From an uncultured Bacteroidales bacterium (GTDB lineage Bacteria; Bacteroidota; Bacteroidia; Bacteroidales; Bacteroidaceae), in contig CACYLU010000001.1 of the NCBI GenBank assembly GCA_902775375.1, forward strand, positions 1 through 64,000: a DNA stretch of 64,000 nt. Direction: 5' to 3'. A program made the position numbers and the translations under genes. The number at the start of each line of letters is the position of its first letter. Position 1 is the first letter of the stretch. Below, piece after piece: positions 44,047-53,553 of the stretch. A model generated the notes under the pieces. That model did not search any database. It was not told where the DNA came from and worked only from the letters and a program-made list of their open reading frames with translations.

Positions 44047-47000
44047 TTATCTTAAGCTTTTCCGGCTCTTTCCAATCTTAGCCTTGTCGCTCGAAACATT
44101 GAAGCCCGTTATCTCAAGCGTTGGCTGCTCACCTTGCGTATCTGCGTGAGCCAATGAGATATGAATCTGCTTGCTCTCACCAGGCATCAAGCTAAAGTAA
44201 TTATCACTATATAGCACAGGTGCCATCATGCAAGCTGTCTTGTCACCTTTCACAGCCAGGCGAATCATCATAGCAGGAGTATCGCTTTCGTTTTTCACCT
44301 CGCCATCCAATATCCATTCATCGCCTTCACGCACCACCTTGATATTGTTAGCCAACTGGATATAAGGCAGATCGAGCAATGACTGATAGTTACCAGCCTC
44401 CTTGCCTCTTACATAGAAGTTTTCAGACAACAGCTTGTCGCCTTGCTTCAGGGTCAACTTGATGAAATAAGTATTACTTAGCTCAGCAGGTTCTTCCAAG
44501 AGGAATAAAGCCACCGTCTCGTCGTTCTTCACATCGAAAGAAGCTTGCTTTTCCCAAACCACTTTACCATCCTGACTTATCAACTGGGCTGAACCAGTTA
44601 CACCAGCAAAGTCGCCAGCATAATAGTTCACCACCTCAATATCATCGCGCACTGGATTCCACTGAATATGAATTGGCTCGCAAGCCTTCTTGGCACCAAA
44701 GTAAGCTCCAGTAGGGTTCAAGTAATAGTCATAGGTCTGCCAAACCATTGATGGCCAAGCAGGATGACTCATCCACAACAGCAACCCACGACGATGCTCA
44801 CTACGGCCTTCAAACATAGCACGATAGCCATTATAGTTCACCCACTGCGCCCACTCAGCAAATTCCTCTGCATTTTTGGGTTGACCAAACATCTTGGCAA
44901 TCATCTGATTGAAGGTCTCTGTCTGCTGAGCAGAAGGGCCATTGCCTCCTAATGCATAGTCATGCAAGCCATACATCGGATTAGGTGTAGCCAAGGTGCT
45001 CACTGGCTCCAGATTCTCTTCACCAAAGGCCATCTTCATGCTTTCGATGGTCATCACATTAGGCATACCACGCTCACTGTGGAAGCGGTCGTGTCCATAG
45101 TGACGGAAGTATTCAATAGGCTCCAAAGCATTATAAGAACCTTCTCCACTCACCACACCAGCAGCTGAATGAGAGATATAGCGCATGCCTGGATGCAGTT
45201 CTGCCACCAAGTCACGCAACTGGTTATCCAATGATGCAGGAGGATTACCCTCATTTCTACCCACATAGATACCCAGAGCCGCATGGTTACGAATTCTGTT
45301 CACATAGTCGCGTGCATTGGCCATGAACATATCCTCGTAGTAAGGATCAGGCCCGTCAGCAGGGTTAGCCAGCCAGAAGTCCTGCCAAATCAGCACGCCA
45401 TACTTGTCGCAGGCCTCATAGAACTCCTCATCGCCAATCATGCCTACCCAGTCGCGAATCATAGTAAAGTGCATGTCGGCATGATATTTCACGGCAGCAT
45501 CATATTCACGACCACGATAGTTGAGGTTAGACTCCGGCATACCCCAGTTGCCTCCAAAGCCCACCGCACGCTTACCATTAATATAGACAGTCAGACGAAT
45601 AGGATTCTTGAACTGCTCCTTACCTCTCAGCACGCCACCAGCCTGCACGTAAGGCTCATCTACGAAGGTCAGTTCACGCACACCCGTCTTGAAAGTCTTG
45701 GCATCACTCTCACGATTATCCACCGTAAAGGTAAACTTGCTGTCATAGAGGTTCTGCTCGCCATAGCCTACAGGCCACCACAGTTTTGGGTTATCTAATC
45801 TAACAGAAGGCAACTTCACCAGTTTGCTCTCACCAGGAGCCAGTTCCACTTCCATCTGTTCAGCCACACCAGCGCCGTCCTTATCCATATTGAAAGTCAG
45901 CACACCTTTCACGGCTTTGTCGCTATGGTTCTTCAGCGTAGCCTCAGCCAAGATATCAGCACAATCGGTATCTGGCAAAGGCAGGTCGGTCTGCACGAAT
46001 GGGTTCTCAATGGTCACTGCACCAGCATAAGTGAGATATACATCGTTCCAAATACCAATGTTACGTCCACGAATGGTAGGAATCCAGTCCCAACCGATAG
46101 AAGCGTGGAAGGTAGGATTGTCAGCACCCAGTACACCACCGTTAGAGTCAGGTGACCAAGCCGTCTGTTCCTTTATTACACCAGGATGGGCATTTTTGAT
46201 AATCTTTACAGCCAACACATTCTCACCCTGCTTCACCACATCCGTCACATCCAGTTTGCCACGAATGAAAGCACCATCGATATTGCCCACCTGCTTGCCA
46301 TTCAAGAAGATGACAGCCTTCCAGTTGATACCGTCGAAATCCAAGAACATCCGTTCACCCAATGTCTCCACATTGAATGTATGGCGATACCAAAAATCAG
46401 AATAGAAGAACGATTCTGATATCTGCAACTGATTGTCTGCAAAATTAGGATCAGGCAACGCACCTATATTCACATAGCTTGACAGCACTGTACCAGGAAC
46501 GGTAGCTGCTATCCAAGCCTCATCGTTGAAACCTGGTTGCGCAATCGCCTCGCCTGTAGCATTCACCTCAGATGCCCTTTGCAACTTCCAGTTGCCACCA
46601 TCCAAAGAAAGCCGACCGTTCAGTATTTTACCATTATCGCCGTTCATATTTATCCATGTAGCCTCAGCTACTTGGTTTTGGGCCGTCAGACCACCCTTGC
46701 CCATCACTTCCATTTCACTCAGCACATAAGGCTTGCCACCAGCAGCTTCCGTCAGGTTCAGACGCACATAGCGACTCTTAACGGTCTTATTCAAAGCAAT
46801 CTCATCGTTGAGGCTCTCGCCTTCAGGCAGTTCAGCCACCTGCTTCCAAGTCTTGGCATCGTCAGAAGCCTCAACAACGCCCTTCACAGCCTTGTTGATC
46901 CAATGCAAGTTGACCTTGTCATATTGAGCCTGTGCACCCAAGTCCACCATCAGCCATTCGTTGCCAGCCGAAGCACTCATCCAGGCACTGTTGAAACGGA

Positions 47001-47853
47001 AGGATGGAAGCGCAGATACAGGTTCGCCAGCTTTGGCGAAATCCCAAGAAGTGAATGTCCAGTTTTGTGCACTTGGCATATTCATTTCCACCTTGAAGTG
47101 GCTATATCCTTTTGCAGAAGGAAGTTTCACCACATAGTTGAAGGTGCGAGTCATCATCGGATTGGCACCAGCGGGGGCACCAGCCTCCACCACTGGAGGA
47201 TTCTTTACTGCTCCATGCTCATACAAGAACCTTACTGGCGATTCTCCCGTAGCCACCTTGCGAGGAGGATAACCTGCCCAGGCACCACCTTCCACACCAA
47301 AGTAGTTGCTACCCTTTTGTGCATCCAGTTCATCCCACTGACTGCCATCCACCGATGCCAGCATCTTCACCTCATAGCCACGAGCCATCCTGGTGTCAAG
47401 CACTACCCTGCCTCGCAGTTCTATCTGGTCGATGTCCATCTGCATATCAGCCATATCATACTGCAAGAAGATGTCGTTGCCATTCACAACATAGGTAGTC
47501 ACATCGTTTGAGTCGAATATCACCTCTTTCTTATTGCGAGGCACCTCTCCTTCTTGCGTAAACAACTGAGTAGTAGGAGGCATCTTGTCAATCAAGATAC
47601 CATCAGTAGCCAACTGAGCCGTCAGGTTATAGTCGATGCTCGAAGAAGCGTATGCAGCTTTCAGTTTCGCCACATTACGATACGTATTGTCTGCCACCAG
47701 CTGTGGAGCAAACCACTCATCTGGATTACCTGGATAGTTGCCAGGCTTTCGGTTCATCCCTTCTTGCGACGGTTGCTGTCCACCGCTACATCCTGTCATT
47801 AAAGCCACACAAACTGACATTGCCATCAGTTTGCCAATTGATAAGTGCTTCAT
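44047..47853 (-). CDS. secreted lipoprotein glycoside hydrolase family 2 with F5/8C-type domain
   Basis: The 1,268-residue protein has a lipoprotein signal (VALMTGCSGG). A long N-terminal region includes a discoidin (F5/8C-like) carbohydrate-binding module at about residues 280-390. The GH2 sandwich, immunoglobulin-like and TIM-barrel domains follow. The acid/base Glu868 in GRNEGNPP and the nucleophile Glu927 in FHSERGMP are both present. The barrel start GFGGNWGMPESNLNYRG and the overall look are nearest to the exo-beta-glucosaminidase/mannosidase branch of GH2. It would act at the cell surface on a glycan. No SusC/D pair is adjacent, so its substrate system is elsewhere. Confidence 0.85.
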   Translation of the reverse strand: MKHLSIGKLMAMSVCVALMTGCSGGQQPSQEGMNRKPGNYPGNPDEWFAPQLVADNTYRNVAKLKAAYASSSIDYNLTAQLATDGILIDKMPPTTQLFTQEGEVPRNKKEVIFDSNDVTTYVVNGNDIFLQYDMADMQMDIDQIELRGRVVLDTRMARGYEVKMLASVDGSQWDELDAQKGSNYFGVEGGAWAGYPPRKVATGESPVRFLYEHGAVKNPPVVEAGAPAGANPMMTRTFNYVVKLPSAKGYSHFKVEMNMPSAQNWTFTSWDFAKAGEPVSALPSFRFNSAWMSASAGNEWLMVDLGAQAQYDKVNLHWINKAVKGVVEASDDAKTWKQVAELPEGESLNDEIALNKTVKSRYVRLNLTEAAGGKPYVLSEMEVMGKGGLTAQNQVAEATWINMNGDNGKILNGRLSLDGGNWKLQRASEVNATGEAIAQPGFNDEAWIAATVPGTVLSSYVNIGALPDPNFADNQLQISESFFYSDFWYRHTFNVETLGERMFLDFDGINWKAVIFLNGKQVGNIDGAFIRGKLDVTDVVKQGENVLAVKIIKNAHPGVIKEQTAWSPDSNGGVLGADNPTFHASIGWDWIPTIRGRNIGIWNDVYLTYAGAVTIENPFVQTDLPLPDTDCADILAEATLKNHSDKAVKGVLTFNMDKDGAGVAEQMEVELAPGESKLVKLPSVRLDNPKLWWPVGYGEQNLYDSKFTFTVDNRESDAKTFKTGVRELTFVDEPYVQAGGVLRGKEQFKNPIRLTVYINGKRAVGFGGNWGMPESNLNYRGREYDAAVKYHADMHFTMIRDWVGMIGDEEFYEACDKYGVLIWQDFWLANPADGPDPYYEDMFMANARDYVNRIRNHAALGIYVGRNEGNPPASLDNQLRDLVAELHPGMRYISHSAAGVVSGEGSYNALEPIEYFRHYGHDRFHSERGMPNVMTIESMKMAFGEENLEPVSTLATPNPMYGLHDYALGGNGPSAQQTETFNQMIAKMFGQPKNAEEFAEWAQWVNYNGYRAMFEGRSEHRRGLLLWMSHPAWPSMVWQTYDYYLNPTGAYFGAKKACEPIHIQWNPVRDDIEVVNYYAGDFAGVTGSAQLISQDGKVVWEKQASFDVKNDETVALFLLEEPAELSNTYFIKLTLKQGDKLLSENFYVRGKEAGNYQSLLDLPYIQLANNIKVVREGDEWILDGEVKNESDTPAMMIRLAVKGDKTACMMAPVLYSDNYFSLMPGESKQIHISLAHADTQGEQPTLEITGFNVSSDKAKIGKSRKSLR

Positions 47854-47912
47854 ATATTTTTGTTTATTAGTTATTTATCTCACCTTTATGCTTTATAACT
47901 GAAGACATTGGT

Positions 47913-48485
47913 TTACTCCCTCACCTGTATGCGGTTATCCTCTAAGGAATCGATGATGGCGAGCGACTCGATACAGTAAACACCATTTTCGGTCAACAGT
48001 TCGCGACCATGCTGGAACGCCTTTTCGATGATAAAGCCCATGCCCTCAATAGTAGCCCCAGCCTGTTGGCACAAGTCGATGATGCCCAGTCCCGTGTTGC
48101 CATAAGCCAGAAAATCATCGATGAAAAGGATATGGTCTTTTGGCGTGAGGTATTCCTTGCTGATAACCATCGTATAATCACGTTGCTTGGTATACGACCT
48201 CACTTCGGTGACATACATCTCTTTTGCTGTTTTTGGCTTCTTTTTCTTAGCATATACCACGGGCAGTTCCAACAGATATCCCAATAAGACAGACGGAGCG
48301 ATACCTGATGCCTCCACCGTCAGTATCTTATTGATAGGCAGGTCGGCAAAGCGACGAATAAACTCAACGGCCACTTGCTTCATCAGATTAGGATCCATCT
48401 GATGATTAATGAAGCTATCTACTTTCAGTATGCCACCCTCTAGACAGCGACCATCCTGCAGAATTCTTTCACGTAATATTTTCAT
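47913..48485 (-). CDS. xpt: xanthine phosphoribosyltransferase
   Basis: The 190-residue protein matches Xpt: [25 protein letters not shown] at the start (a span at residues 1-25), [14 protein letters not shown], and the PRPP motif [14 protein letters not shown]. It salvages xanthine to XMP. No purine riboswitch is apparent in the upstream repeat-rich gap, but I could not fold it. Confidence 0.94.
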   Translation of the reverse strand: MKILRERILQDGRCLEGGILKVDSFINHQMDPNLMKQVAVEFIRRFADLPINKILTVEASGIAPSVLLGYLLELPVVYAKKKKPKTAKEMYVTEVRSYTKQRDYTMVISKEYLTPKDHILFIDDFLAYGNTGLGIIDLCQQAGATIEGMGFIIEKAFQHGRELLTENGVYCIESLAIIDSLEDNRIQVRE

Positions 48486-49338
48486 GGCTACACTTTTACT
48501 CTATAAATTCCAGGTTAACGCCGTAAAGATAATAAAATGAAAACAAAAAATATATATCCTAAAGGAGAAAAGTCTATCAGATTCTTACAATCTCATCAGA
48601 AGCGAGCCGTTAGCAAGCCGAGGGTTTACTTCCGCTAAGCCGTCCTTTTAGTTCCGCTAAAGCATGCTTTTACTCCGACTAAGCCACCATTTTTATTTCT
48701 CTCTCGTGAGGTTTTTATTTTTCCCTCGTGAGGAAAAAATATTTCCCTTTTGCAAATACTCAAATTAGGTCTTCACTCTTCACAGGCACGACATATCTCA
48801 CTGATTAATAACAGATTATTAACGTGAAGAGGCAAGTTGCCTCTTCACATCTCTTCACGCCTCATCACACCTTTGCCATTTTCTGATTTAAGTTGACTAA
48901 ACCGAAAATAGCTTACTTTTCCGTGAAGACCTGTGAAGACTTGTGAAGACCTGAGATAGGTCTTCACACAGATAAATCATTGTATAACAACGCGTTGAGC
49001 TGTCTGTGTGAAGAGTGAAGACTTTTTTGCAATTTTCTTTTTTCATGAGCCTCCAACTCATAGGTTTGCTCCATGCAACCCTATGCTTTGTGCCCTACAT
49101 TCCTATAGCTTTCAGCCTGCAAACACATTACTAATCTCTTGTCTTGCACATTAGTAGTCTCTATGCTTACACTTTACTATTGTCACAGGTAAAACAATGC
49201 TAAAGTTTCGTACATCACGAAAGGCACCATCGAACGTGACCTTTCAAGCCTTGCAAAAAAATGAGTGTTTTGAAACGTGGGGTAAAGATAATGATGGAAG
49301 TTGGATACTCTATTAATCATTTGTGTAGTTAGTCCTTT
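48486..49338. other. 850-bp non-coding gap with several repeat families
   Basis: No gene is supported. The gap holds three spaced TCCGCTAA-like repeats (48,631; 48,653; 48,674), CTCGTGAGG palindromes (48,711-48,719 and 48,725-48,733), and a dense GTGAAGA cluster (48,769-49,022). The remainder to 49,338 is unremarkable. Confidence 0.7.
48769..49022. repeat. GTGAAGA repeat cluster bounded by a 16-bp inverted repeat
   Basis: TGTGAAGAGTGAAGAC occurs at 49,007-49,022 and, inverted, at 48,769-48,784, both perfect. Inside are three GTGAAGAC copies spaced exactly 10 bp (48,923; 48,933; 48,943), the last of which forms a 10-bp hairpin with 48,958-48,967. A near-perfect 25-base palindrome lies at 48,824-48,848, and a further TCTTCAC is at 48,852. 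In all, eleven GTGAAGA copies on both strands lie within 254 bases. Confidence 0.85.
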
Positions 49339-50682
49339 TTACTTATTCAGCCAAGCTTCTGGATTAAGCTTGTCTTTTTCCTTGCGAAGTTGGAAATGGA
49401 GGACCGTACGGTTATTGTCGGAGGCATCACTATAGACGGTACCAAGCACTTGCCTGGTGCTTACAATGTCGCCTTGCTTGACATCACTCTTGGCGAGGTT
49501 GCAATAAACGGAGATATATGAGCCGTGACGTACTAACACGTTGAATAAGCCGTTGAGCTGGAACACAGCAGCTACCTTGCCATTGAAGATGGCTCGAGCT
49601 TGAGCACCAGGTTTACCTTGAATGTCTATGCCTTTATTGTCGAGTGTGACATTGCGAAGTCCTGCCACATTGTACTGACCATAATGGCTCACGATGATGT
49701 AGGAAGTGGTGATAGGCATAGGCAATTTGCCTCGATTGGCAGCAAAATCACTGGAGAGTTCGCGATCGGCCTTGCTCATACTATACACCTCTGGCTTGGC
49801 TGCAGTAGCTGGCTTCGCAGTTGGGGCAGCTGGTTTAGCAGTAGCTGGAGCACTCGCAGTCTTATTTTCGGCTGCTTTAGCCTTCGCCTCGGCCTCAGCT
49901 TTTTTTCTTGCCTCAGCTTCTTTACGAGCTTCTTCCTCTGCTCGCTTACGGGCATTCTCTATCTCAATAGCAATCAACTTGTCAATCTGATTATTCAGCT
50001 GATTGGCTTCACGTCGTTTCTTGTTGATCTCGTCTTGCAGACCTTTCTGCTTGCTACGCAGGTCTTTAATGACTTGCTGGGCTTGCTGCTCTTGCACTTC
50101 CAACTTACGCTTTTCTTGGGCGCGCTCGGCTAGCAAATGTATCTTTTCATTACGCACACTATCAAGTTCTGCTTGTTTCAGTGAAATTTGCTCTTGCTTG
50201 CGGATAATCTCATTGCCTTGCAAACGCTGGTAGGTAGCATATTCTCGCACATAACGCAGGCGATTATAGGTTTGAGAAAGACTCTCTGCACTGAAAATGA
50301 ACATTAACTTTTCCTGAATGCTATGGTTCTTATAAAGATATTTAAGGGATGCTTCGTAGCGACGTTTCTTCTCTTCCAGACCTATATTCAGCGAATCTAA
50401 TTGACGATCGATATAGACCAGTTCGCTATCAACAGCTATCAAATCAGCATTGATATTCTCGATGTAGCGGTGGCGCTCAGCTATCTGACCTGTCAAAGCA
50501 TTCAGACCATTAAGCTGACTACCTACACTCTTGTTGGTGGTCTTCAACAACTCCTCAGTTTCTGCTATCTGCTTCTGCAAGTCGGAACGCTTCAACTCAA
50601 GCTCTTTGATGCGCTTGTTGGATTGCGCCATCATGAGCAGAGGCACACAGACGAGCAATAATATGAAGAGGATACGTTTCAT
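49339..50682 (-). CDS. EnvC-like murein hydrolase activator (degenerate LytM)
   Basis: The 447-residue protein has a signal peptide (to MMAQ), a long coiled coil from about residue 20 to 245 rich in Lys, Glu and Arg, an Ala/Pro/Lys-rich linker (about 255-305) and a C-terminal LytM/M23 domain. Zinc ligands are degenerate: the usual HxxxD reads NKGID and the usual YxHL reads VYCNL, while LHFQLR keeps its His. Loss of ligands matches EnvC, which activates amidases instead of cutting peptidoglycan. It overlaps the DUF4292 gene by four bases. Confidence 0.88.
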   Translation of the reverse strand: MKRILFILLLVCVPLLMMAQSNKRIKELELKRSDLQKQIAETEELLKTTNKSVGSQLNGLNALTGQIAERHRYIENINADLIAVDSELVYIDRQLDSLNIGLEEKKRRYEASLKYLYKNHSIQEKLMFIFSAESLSQTYNRLRYVREYATYQRLQGNEIIRKQEQISLKQAELDSVRNEKIHLLAERAQEKRKLEVQEQQAQQVIKDLRSKQKGLQDEINKKRREANQLNNQIDKLIAIEIENARKRAEEEARKEAEARKKAEAEAKAKAAENKTASAPATAKPAAPTAKPATAAKPEVYSMSKADRELSSDFAANRGKLPMPITTSYIIVSHYGQYNVAGLRNVTLDNKGIDIQGKPGAQARAIFNGKVAAVFQLNGLFNVLVRHGSYISVYCNLAKSDVKQGDIVSTRQVLGTVYSDASDNNRTVLHFQLRKEKDKLNPEAWLNK

Positions 50683-51260
50683 AGACTCATGAGCAGTTGC
50701 AACAGTTCTTCTATAGTGACCTGACGATAACGGGAACTAACATTGGTAGGCTCGATGGAAAAGGGCGCATCTGAAAAATCGTATAACTCTATCTTCGCCT
50801 TAGCCAATTGCTTGATGCCTATCTCTTCTCCTGTCAGCGTAGCTTTACCTCCTGGCTTAGCTGCCTCCTTGATTAGTTTCTCCAAACGCTGATAGCTATC
50901 TTTTGGCAGATAATCTCGCAAATCATATTGGGTGCCTTTGACAAACCTTCGGTTCATCCTATCAACCATCAGCAAATAGGTAGGAGTAGCCTCGATGCGA
51001 GCCACTTCACTACGGAACAATGGCATGAGCAACGACATCTGCACCAACTCGCCTTCTTTCATCTTCATGGTGCCATTGACGGTAAAAACAGCATCACCAT
51101 GAGGGATAGTCAGTTCCAACTTAGAGGAGAGATATTGCTGGGCAACTTCAGGCACTTTGACAACAGTCTTAGAGCTTTTGCAACCAACCAACAACAATAC
51201 CGCAAACAGCAGCATTAATTGAGAACTGAGGATTGAGAATTGAGAATTATTGCTCTTCAT
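50679..51260 (-). CDS. DUF4292 lipoprotein
   Basis: The 193-residue protein has a lipoprotein signal (LLLVGCKSSK) and fits the DUF4292 family by the KLELTIPHGDAVFTVNGTMKM opening and the QMSLLMPLFRSEVARIEATP strand. The family is LolA/LolB-like in general appearance, but its role is unknown. The first 15 codons (NNSQFSILSSQL) come from a short tandem repeat. It sits between the TPR gene and the EnvC-like gene in one operon. Confidence 0.85.
   Translation of the reverse strand: MKSNNSQFSILSSQLMLLFAVLLLVGCKSSKTVVKVPEVAQQYLSSKLELTIPHGDAVFTVNGTMKMKEGELVQMSLLMPLFRSEVARIEATPTYLLMVDRMNRRFVKGTQYDLRDYLPKDSYQRLEKLIKEAAKPGGKATLTGEEIGIKQLAKAKIELYDFSDAPFSIEPTNVSSRYRQVTIEELLQLLMSL
51216..51250. repeat. 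short tandem repeat inside the DUF4292 signal region
   Basis: Units of the form ATTGAGAA and variants follow one another and encode the SQFSILSSQ stretch at the N-terminus. A sister repeat lies at 52,903-52,934. Confidence 0.6.
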
Positions 51261-51272
51261 ACCAAACTTCCT

Positions 51273-52985
51273 TCATCTAATATATTTCTTTTCCCGTATC
51301 TTCCTGTCGAGTGTGGTAGAAGTGCTGCCATTCTCTTTGGCCTTCTGCCAGAATTCAACCGCTTTGTCAACATCACCTGTATGGAAATAGATGTCGCCAC
51401 AATGCTCCAACACCTCAGCACTCAGACTATCATCGTTCTGCAAAGCTTGGTCAATGTATATCTTTGCTTGTTCGTAGTTGGCTTTCTCAAAAAGTATCCA
51501 GGCATACGTATCAAGGTAGGTGGCGTTATTCGGCTCAGCTTTCACTGTCTTGTAGCTCATCTCCTCTGCCTTATCCAAGTCGCGCCTTTCCAAAGACAGA
51601 TAATATGCATAATTATTGAGTGCCATGATATTACTGGTGTTATACTCCAATGCTTTTTCGTATGCCTCATAGGTCTCAGGCATCATTTTCTTGGTGTGGT
51701 AGGCATCGCCCAAAATGGCGTAGAAATCACTCACCACATTAGATTCACTATCCTCAGTAATATGCTGTAGGGCTCTTTGGCACACACTGATAACGCTATC
51801 CGGGCGTTGGGTCTGGTTATAACCAATCGCCAGGTAATAATAGAACTCCAACATGTCGGGGTTGGCCTCTGTACCTGTCTGGCAAATGTCTATAACACTC
51901 GTATAGTCTTCTTTCTTCACCGCCTCGCCCAACAAGGTCATGCGTGCCGTTGTGTTAGTAGGCTCTATCTGCAATGTCTGCTGAAGAACGGGGATAGCCT
52001 TCTCGACCATATTCTTGGAATACAGGTATTGCGCATAAAGCATAGGAAGTTGTGCCTCATCAGGCTCTTGTTCCATAATGCGATCGAAGAGATTGATAAC
52101 GATGGTACTGTCTTTATGGCTACCCTCATTGCGGATAATCAACCTCCGCATTACATCTGCCTTTGTGTCAGCATCCACCTTGCGATTCAGTAAAACTGAG
52201 TTGAGTTGTTGGTCATATCTCTCCGTCTGACCAGTCTGCTCATAATAAGCAGCTAAAGAATACATAGCCAGTGCATTATCTGGTTCTGCTTTAAGGATTT
52301 GCTGGTAGATGTCATATGCTTGCTGGTATTTTTCTTTCTGCATGTAGGCATCGCCCAAAATCACTTGATATCGATAGTCTGTAGGGAATTCATCTGCTAA
52401 GCCTTTCAGCTCTGCCATCGCCTTTTCATCCTCACCTTGCTGGTCGTAAATAGCAAACTTCTGCATGGAGATTTGTTCGTTCTTACCAAAGCGAACTTCT
52501 AACTTATCCAATAGTTCAATTGACTTGTCATATTTGGCTTGACGGCTATAGACTTGCAACAAGCTATAGGTCACGTCTATCTTGCTGGGGAAGCGTTTGG
52601 CCATATCTTCCAAAAGCACAGTCGCTTCATCCAACTTGTTTTGCTGTACATAAAGATTGGCTAACCCTTGTGCATACCAATAGTTATCGGGGGCGTATTT
52701 CACAGCCTCTTCCATAGTGGCCGTGCCTCTTTCAATTTGCTTCAGCACAATGTAATATTGCGCTAATTCATAGAGGGCAGAAGGAGAATGCGGACGAATG
52801 GCCAGGCAATGCTGCAACATATCATAAGAAGCGTCGTACTTCTTCTGTATGCGCAAACGGGTAGCTTCGTGGAAGTAGTAGTCGTATCTCCTATCCACTG
52901 GCGATTGACAATTGACTATTGACAATTGACTATTCGCAAACAGCAGAACAGTAACAACGAATATCAACCTTAATATCTTCTTCAT
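51273..52985 (-). CDS. periplasmic tetratricopeptide-repeat protein
   Basis: The 570-residue protein has an N-terminal signal peptide (KKILRLIFVVTVLLFANS) and then about twelve TPR units over the rest, such as PSALYELAQYYIVLKQ, DNALAMYSLAAYYEQTGQ and SNIMALNNYAYYLSLE. It is presumably an envelope scaffold. The operon order dut-TPR-DUF4292-EnvC is conserved in related genomes, as far as I recall. Residues around 20-27 (SQLSIVNC) come from a short tandem repeat. Confidence 0.88.
   Translation of the reverse strand: MKKILRLIFVVTVLLFANSQLSIVNCQSPVDRRYDYYFHEATRLRIQKKYDASYDMLQHCLAIRPHSPSALYELAQYYIVLKQIERGTATMEEAVKYAPDNYWYAQGLANLYVQQNKLDEATVLLEDMAKRFPSKIDVTYSLLQVYSRQAKYDKSIELLDKLEVRFGKNEQISMQKFAIYDQQGEDEKAMAELKGLADEFPTDYRYQVILGDAYMQKEKYQQAYDIYQQILKAEPDNALAMYSLAAYYEQTGQTERYDQQLNSVLLNRKVDADTKADVMRRLIIRNEGSHKDSTIVINLFDRIMEQEPDEAQLPMLYAQYLYSKNMVEKAIPVLQQTLQIEPTNTTARMTLLGEAVKKEDYTSVIDICQTGTEANPDMLEFYYYLAIGYNQTQRPDSVISVCQRALQHITEDSESNVVSDFYAILGDAYHTKKMMPETYEAYEKALEYNTSNIMALNNYAYYLSLERRDLDKAEEMSYKTVKAEPNNATYLDTYAWILFEKANYEQAKIYIDQALQNDDSLSAEVLEHCGDIYFHTGDVDKAVEFWQKAKENGSTSTTLDRKIREKKYIR
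52903..52934. repeat. short tandem repeat in the TPR gene's signal region
   Basis: ATTGACAATTGACT repeats twice nearly perfectly and encodes the end of the signal peptide (NSQLSIVNCQ). It resembles, but differs in one base per unit from, the repeat at 51,216-51,250. Confidence 0.65.
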
Positions 52986-53023
52986 ACCAAAAAACTATTT
53001 GCCCTATGCCCTACCCTTTATTA

Positions 53024-53458
53024 CTAATTATTACCTGAATGACCAAAGCCACCAGCACCACGTTCTGTCTCGTCTAGTGCTTCTACCTCAACCCACTCAG
53101 CTTGCTCGTGGCGGGCAATAACCATCTGAGCCACACGTTCACCATCATTCACCACAAACTCTTCCTGAGAAAGATTAATGAGAATGATGCATATCTCGCC
53201 TCGATAATCAGCATCAATGGTGCCAGGAGAATTGAGCACTGTAATACCCTTTTTGATAGCAAGTCCACTACGAGGGCGAACCTGTGCCTCATAACCTGCA
53301 GGCAGGGAAATATAAAGGCCAGTAGGTATCAGGGCTCTTTGCATGGGAGCCAGAACAATGGGTTCACTCAGATTAGCTCTCAAATCAACACCTGCAGACT
53401 GAATAGTAGCATACTGGGGCAATTGATGATGCGATTTATTGATGATTTGTACCTTCAT
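53024..53458 (-). CDS. dut: dUTP diphosphatase
   Basis: The 144-residue protein is a trimeric dUTPase: motif 1 AGVDLRA, motif 2 PRSGLA, motif 3 [10 protein letters not shown] and the glycine-rich C-terminal motif [10 protein letters not shown]. It hydrolyses dUTP to dUMP, limiting uracil in DNA. It is first in the dut-TPR-DUF4292-EnvC run and is divergent from dgt. Confidence 0.96.
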   Translation of the reverse strand: MKVQIINKSHHQLPQYATIQSAGVDLRANLSEPIVLAPMQRALIPTGLYISLPAGYEAQVRPRSGLAIKKGITVLNSPGTIDADYRGEICIILINLSQEEFVVNDGERVAQMVIARHEQAEWVEVEALDETERGAGGFGHSGNN

Positions 53459-53553
53459 AATGGATAAGTTTTACTAATTAGTTGCGAAAATAATGCTTTT
53501 CTCCCATATAATTTATACTTTTGTAGTTAATTTAAACTAATAGGATAAAATAA

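Noticed and set aside
46537-47511. 324-residue plus-strand open frame opposite the GH2 gene
   Set aside because: It is antisense to strongly conserved GH2 and discoidin coding sequence, with His/Cys-rich shadow composition and no domain.
48769-49022. CRISPR array
   Set aside because: The repeats are 7-16 bp, in both orientations and with irregular spacing; no constant 24-47 bp repeat with spacers and no cas genes.
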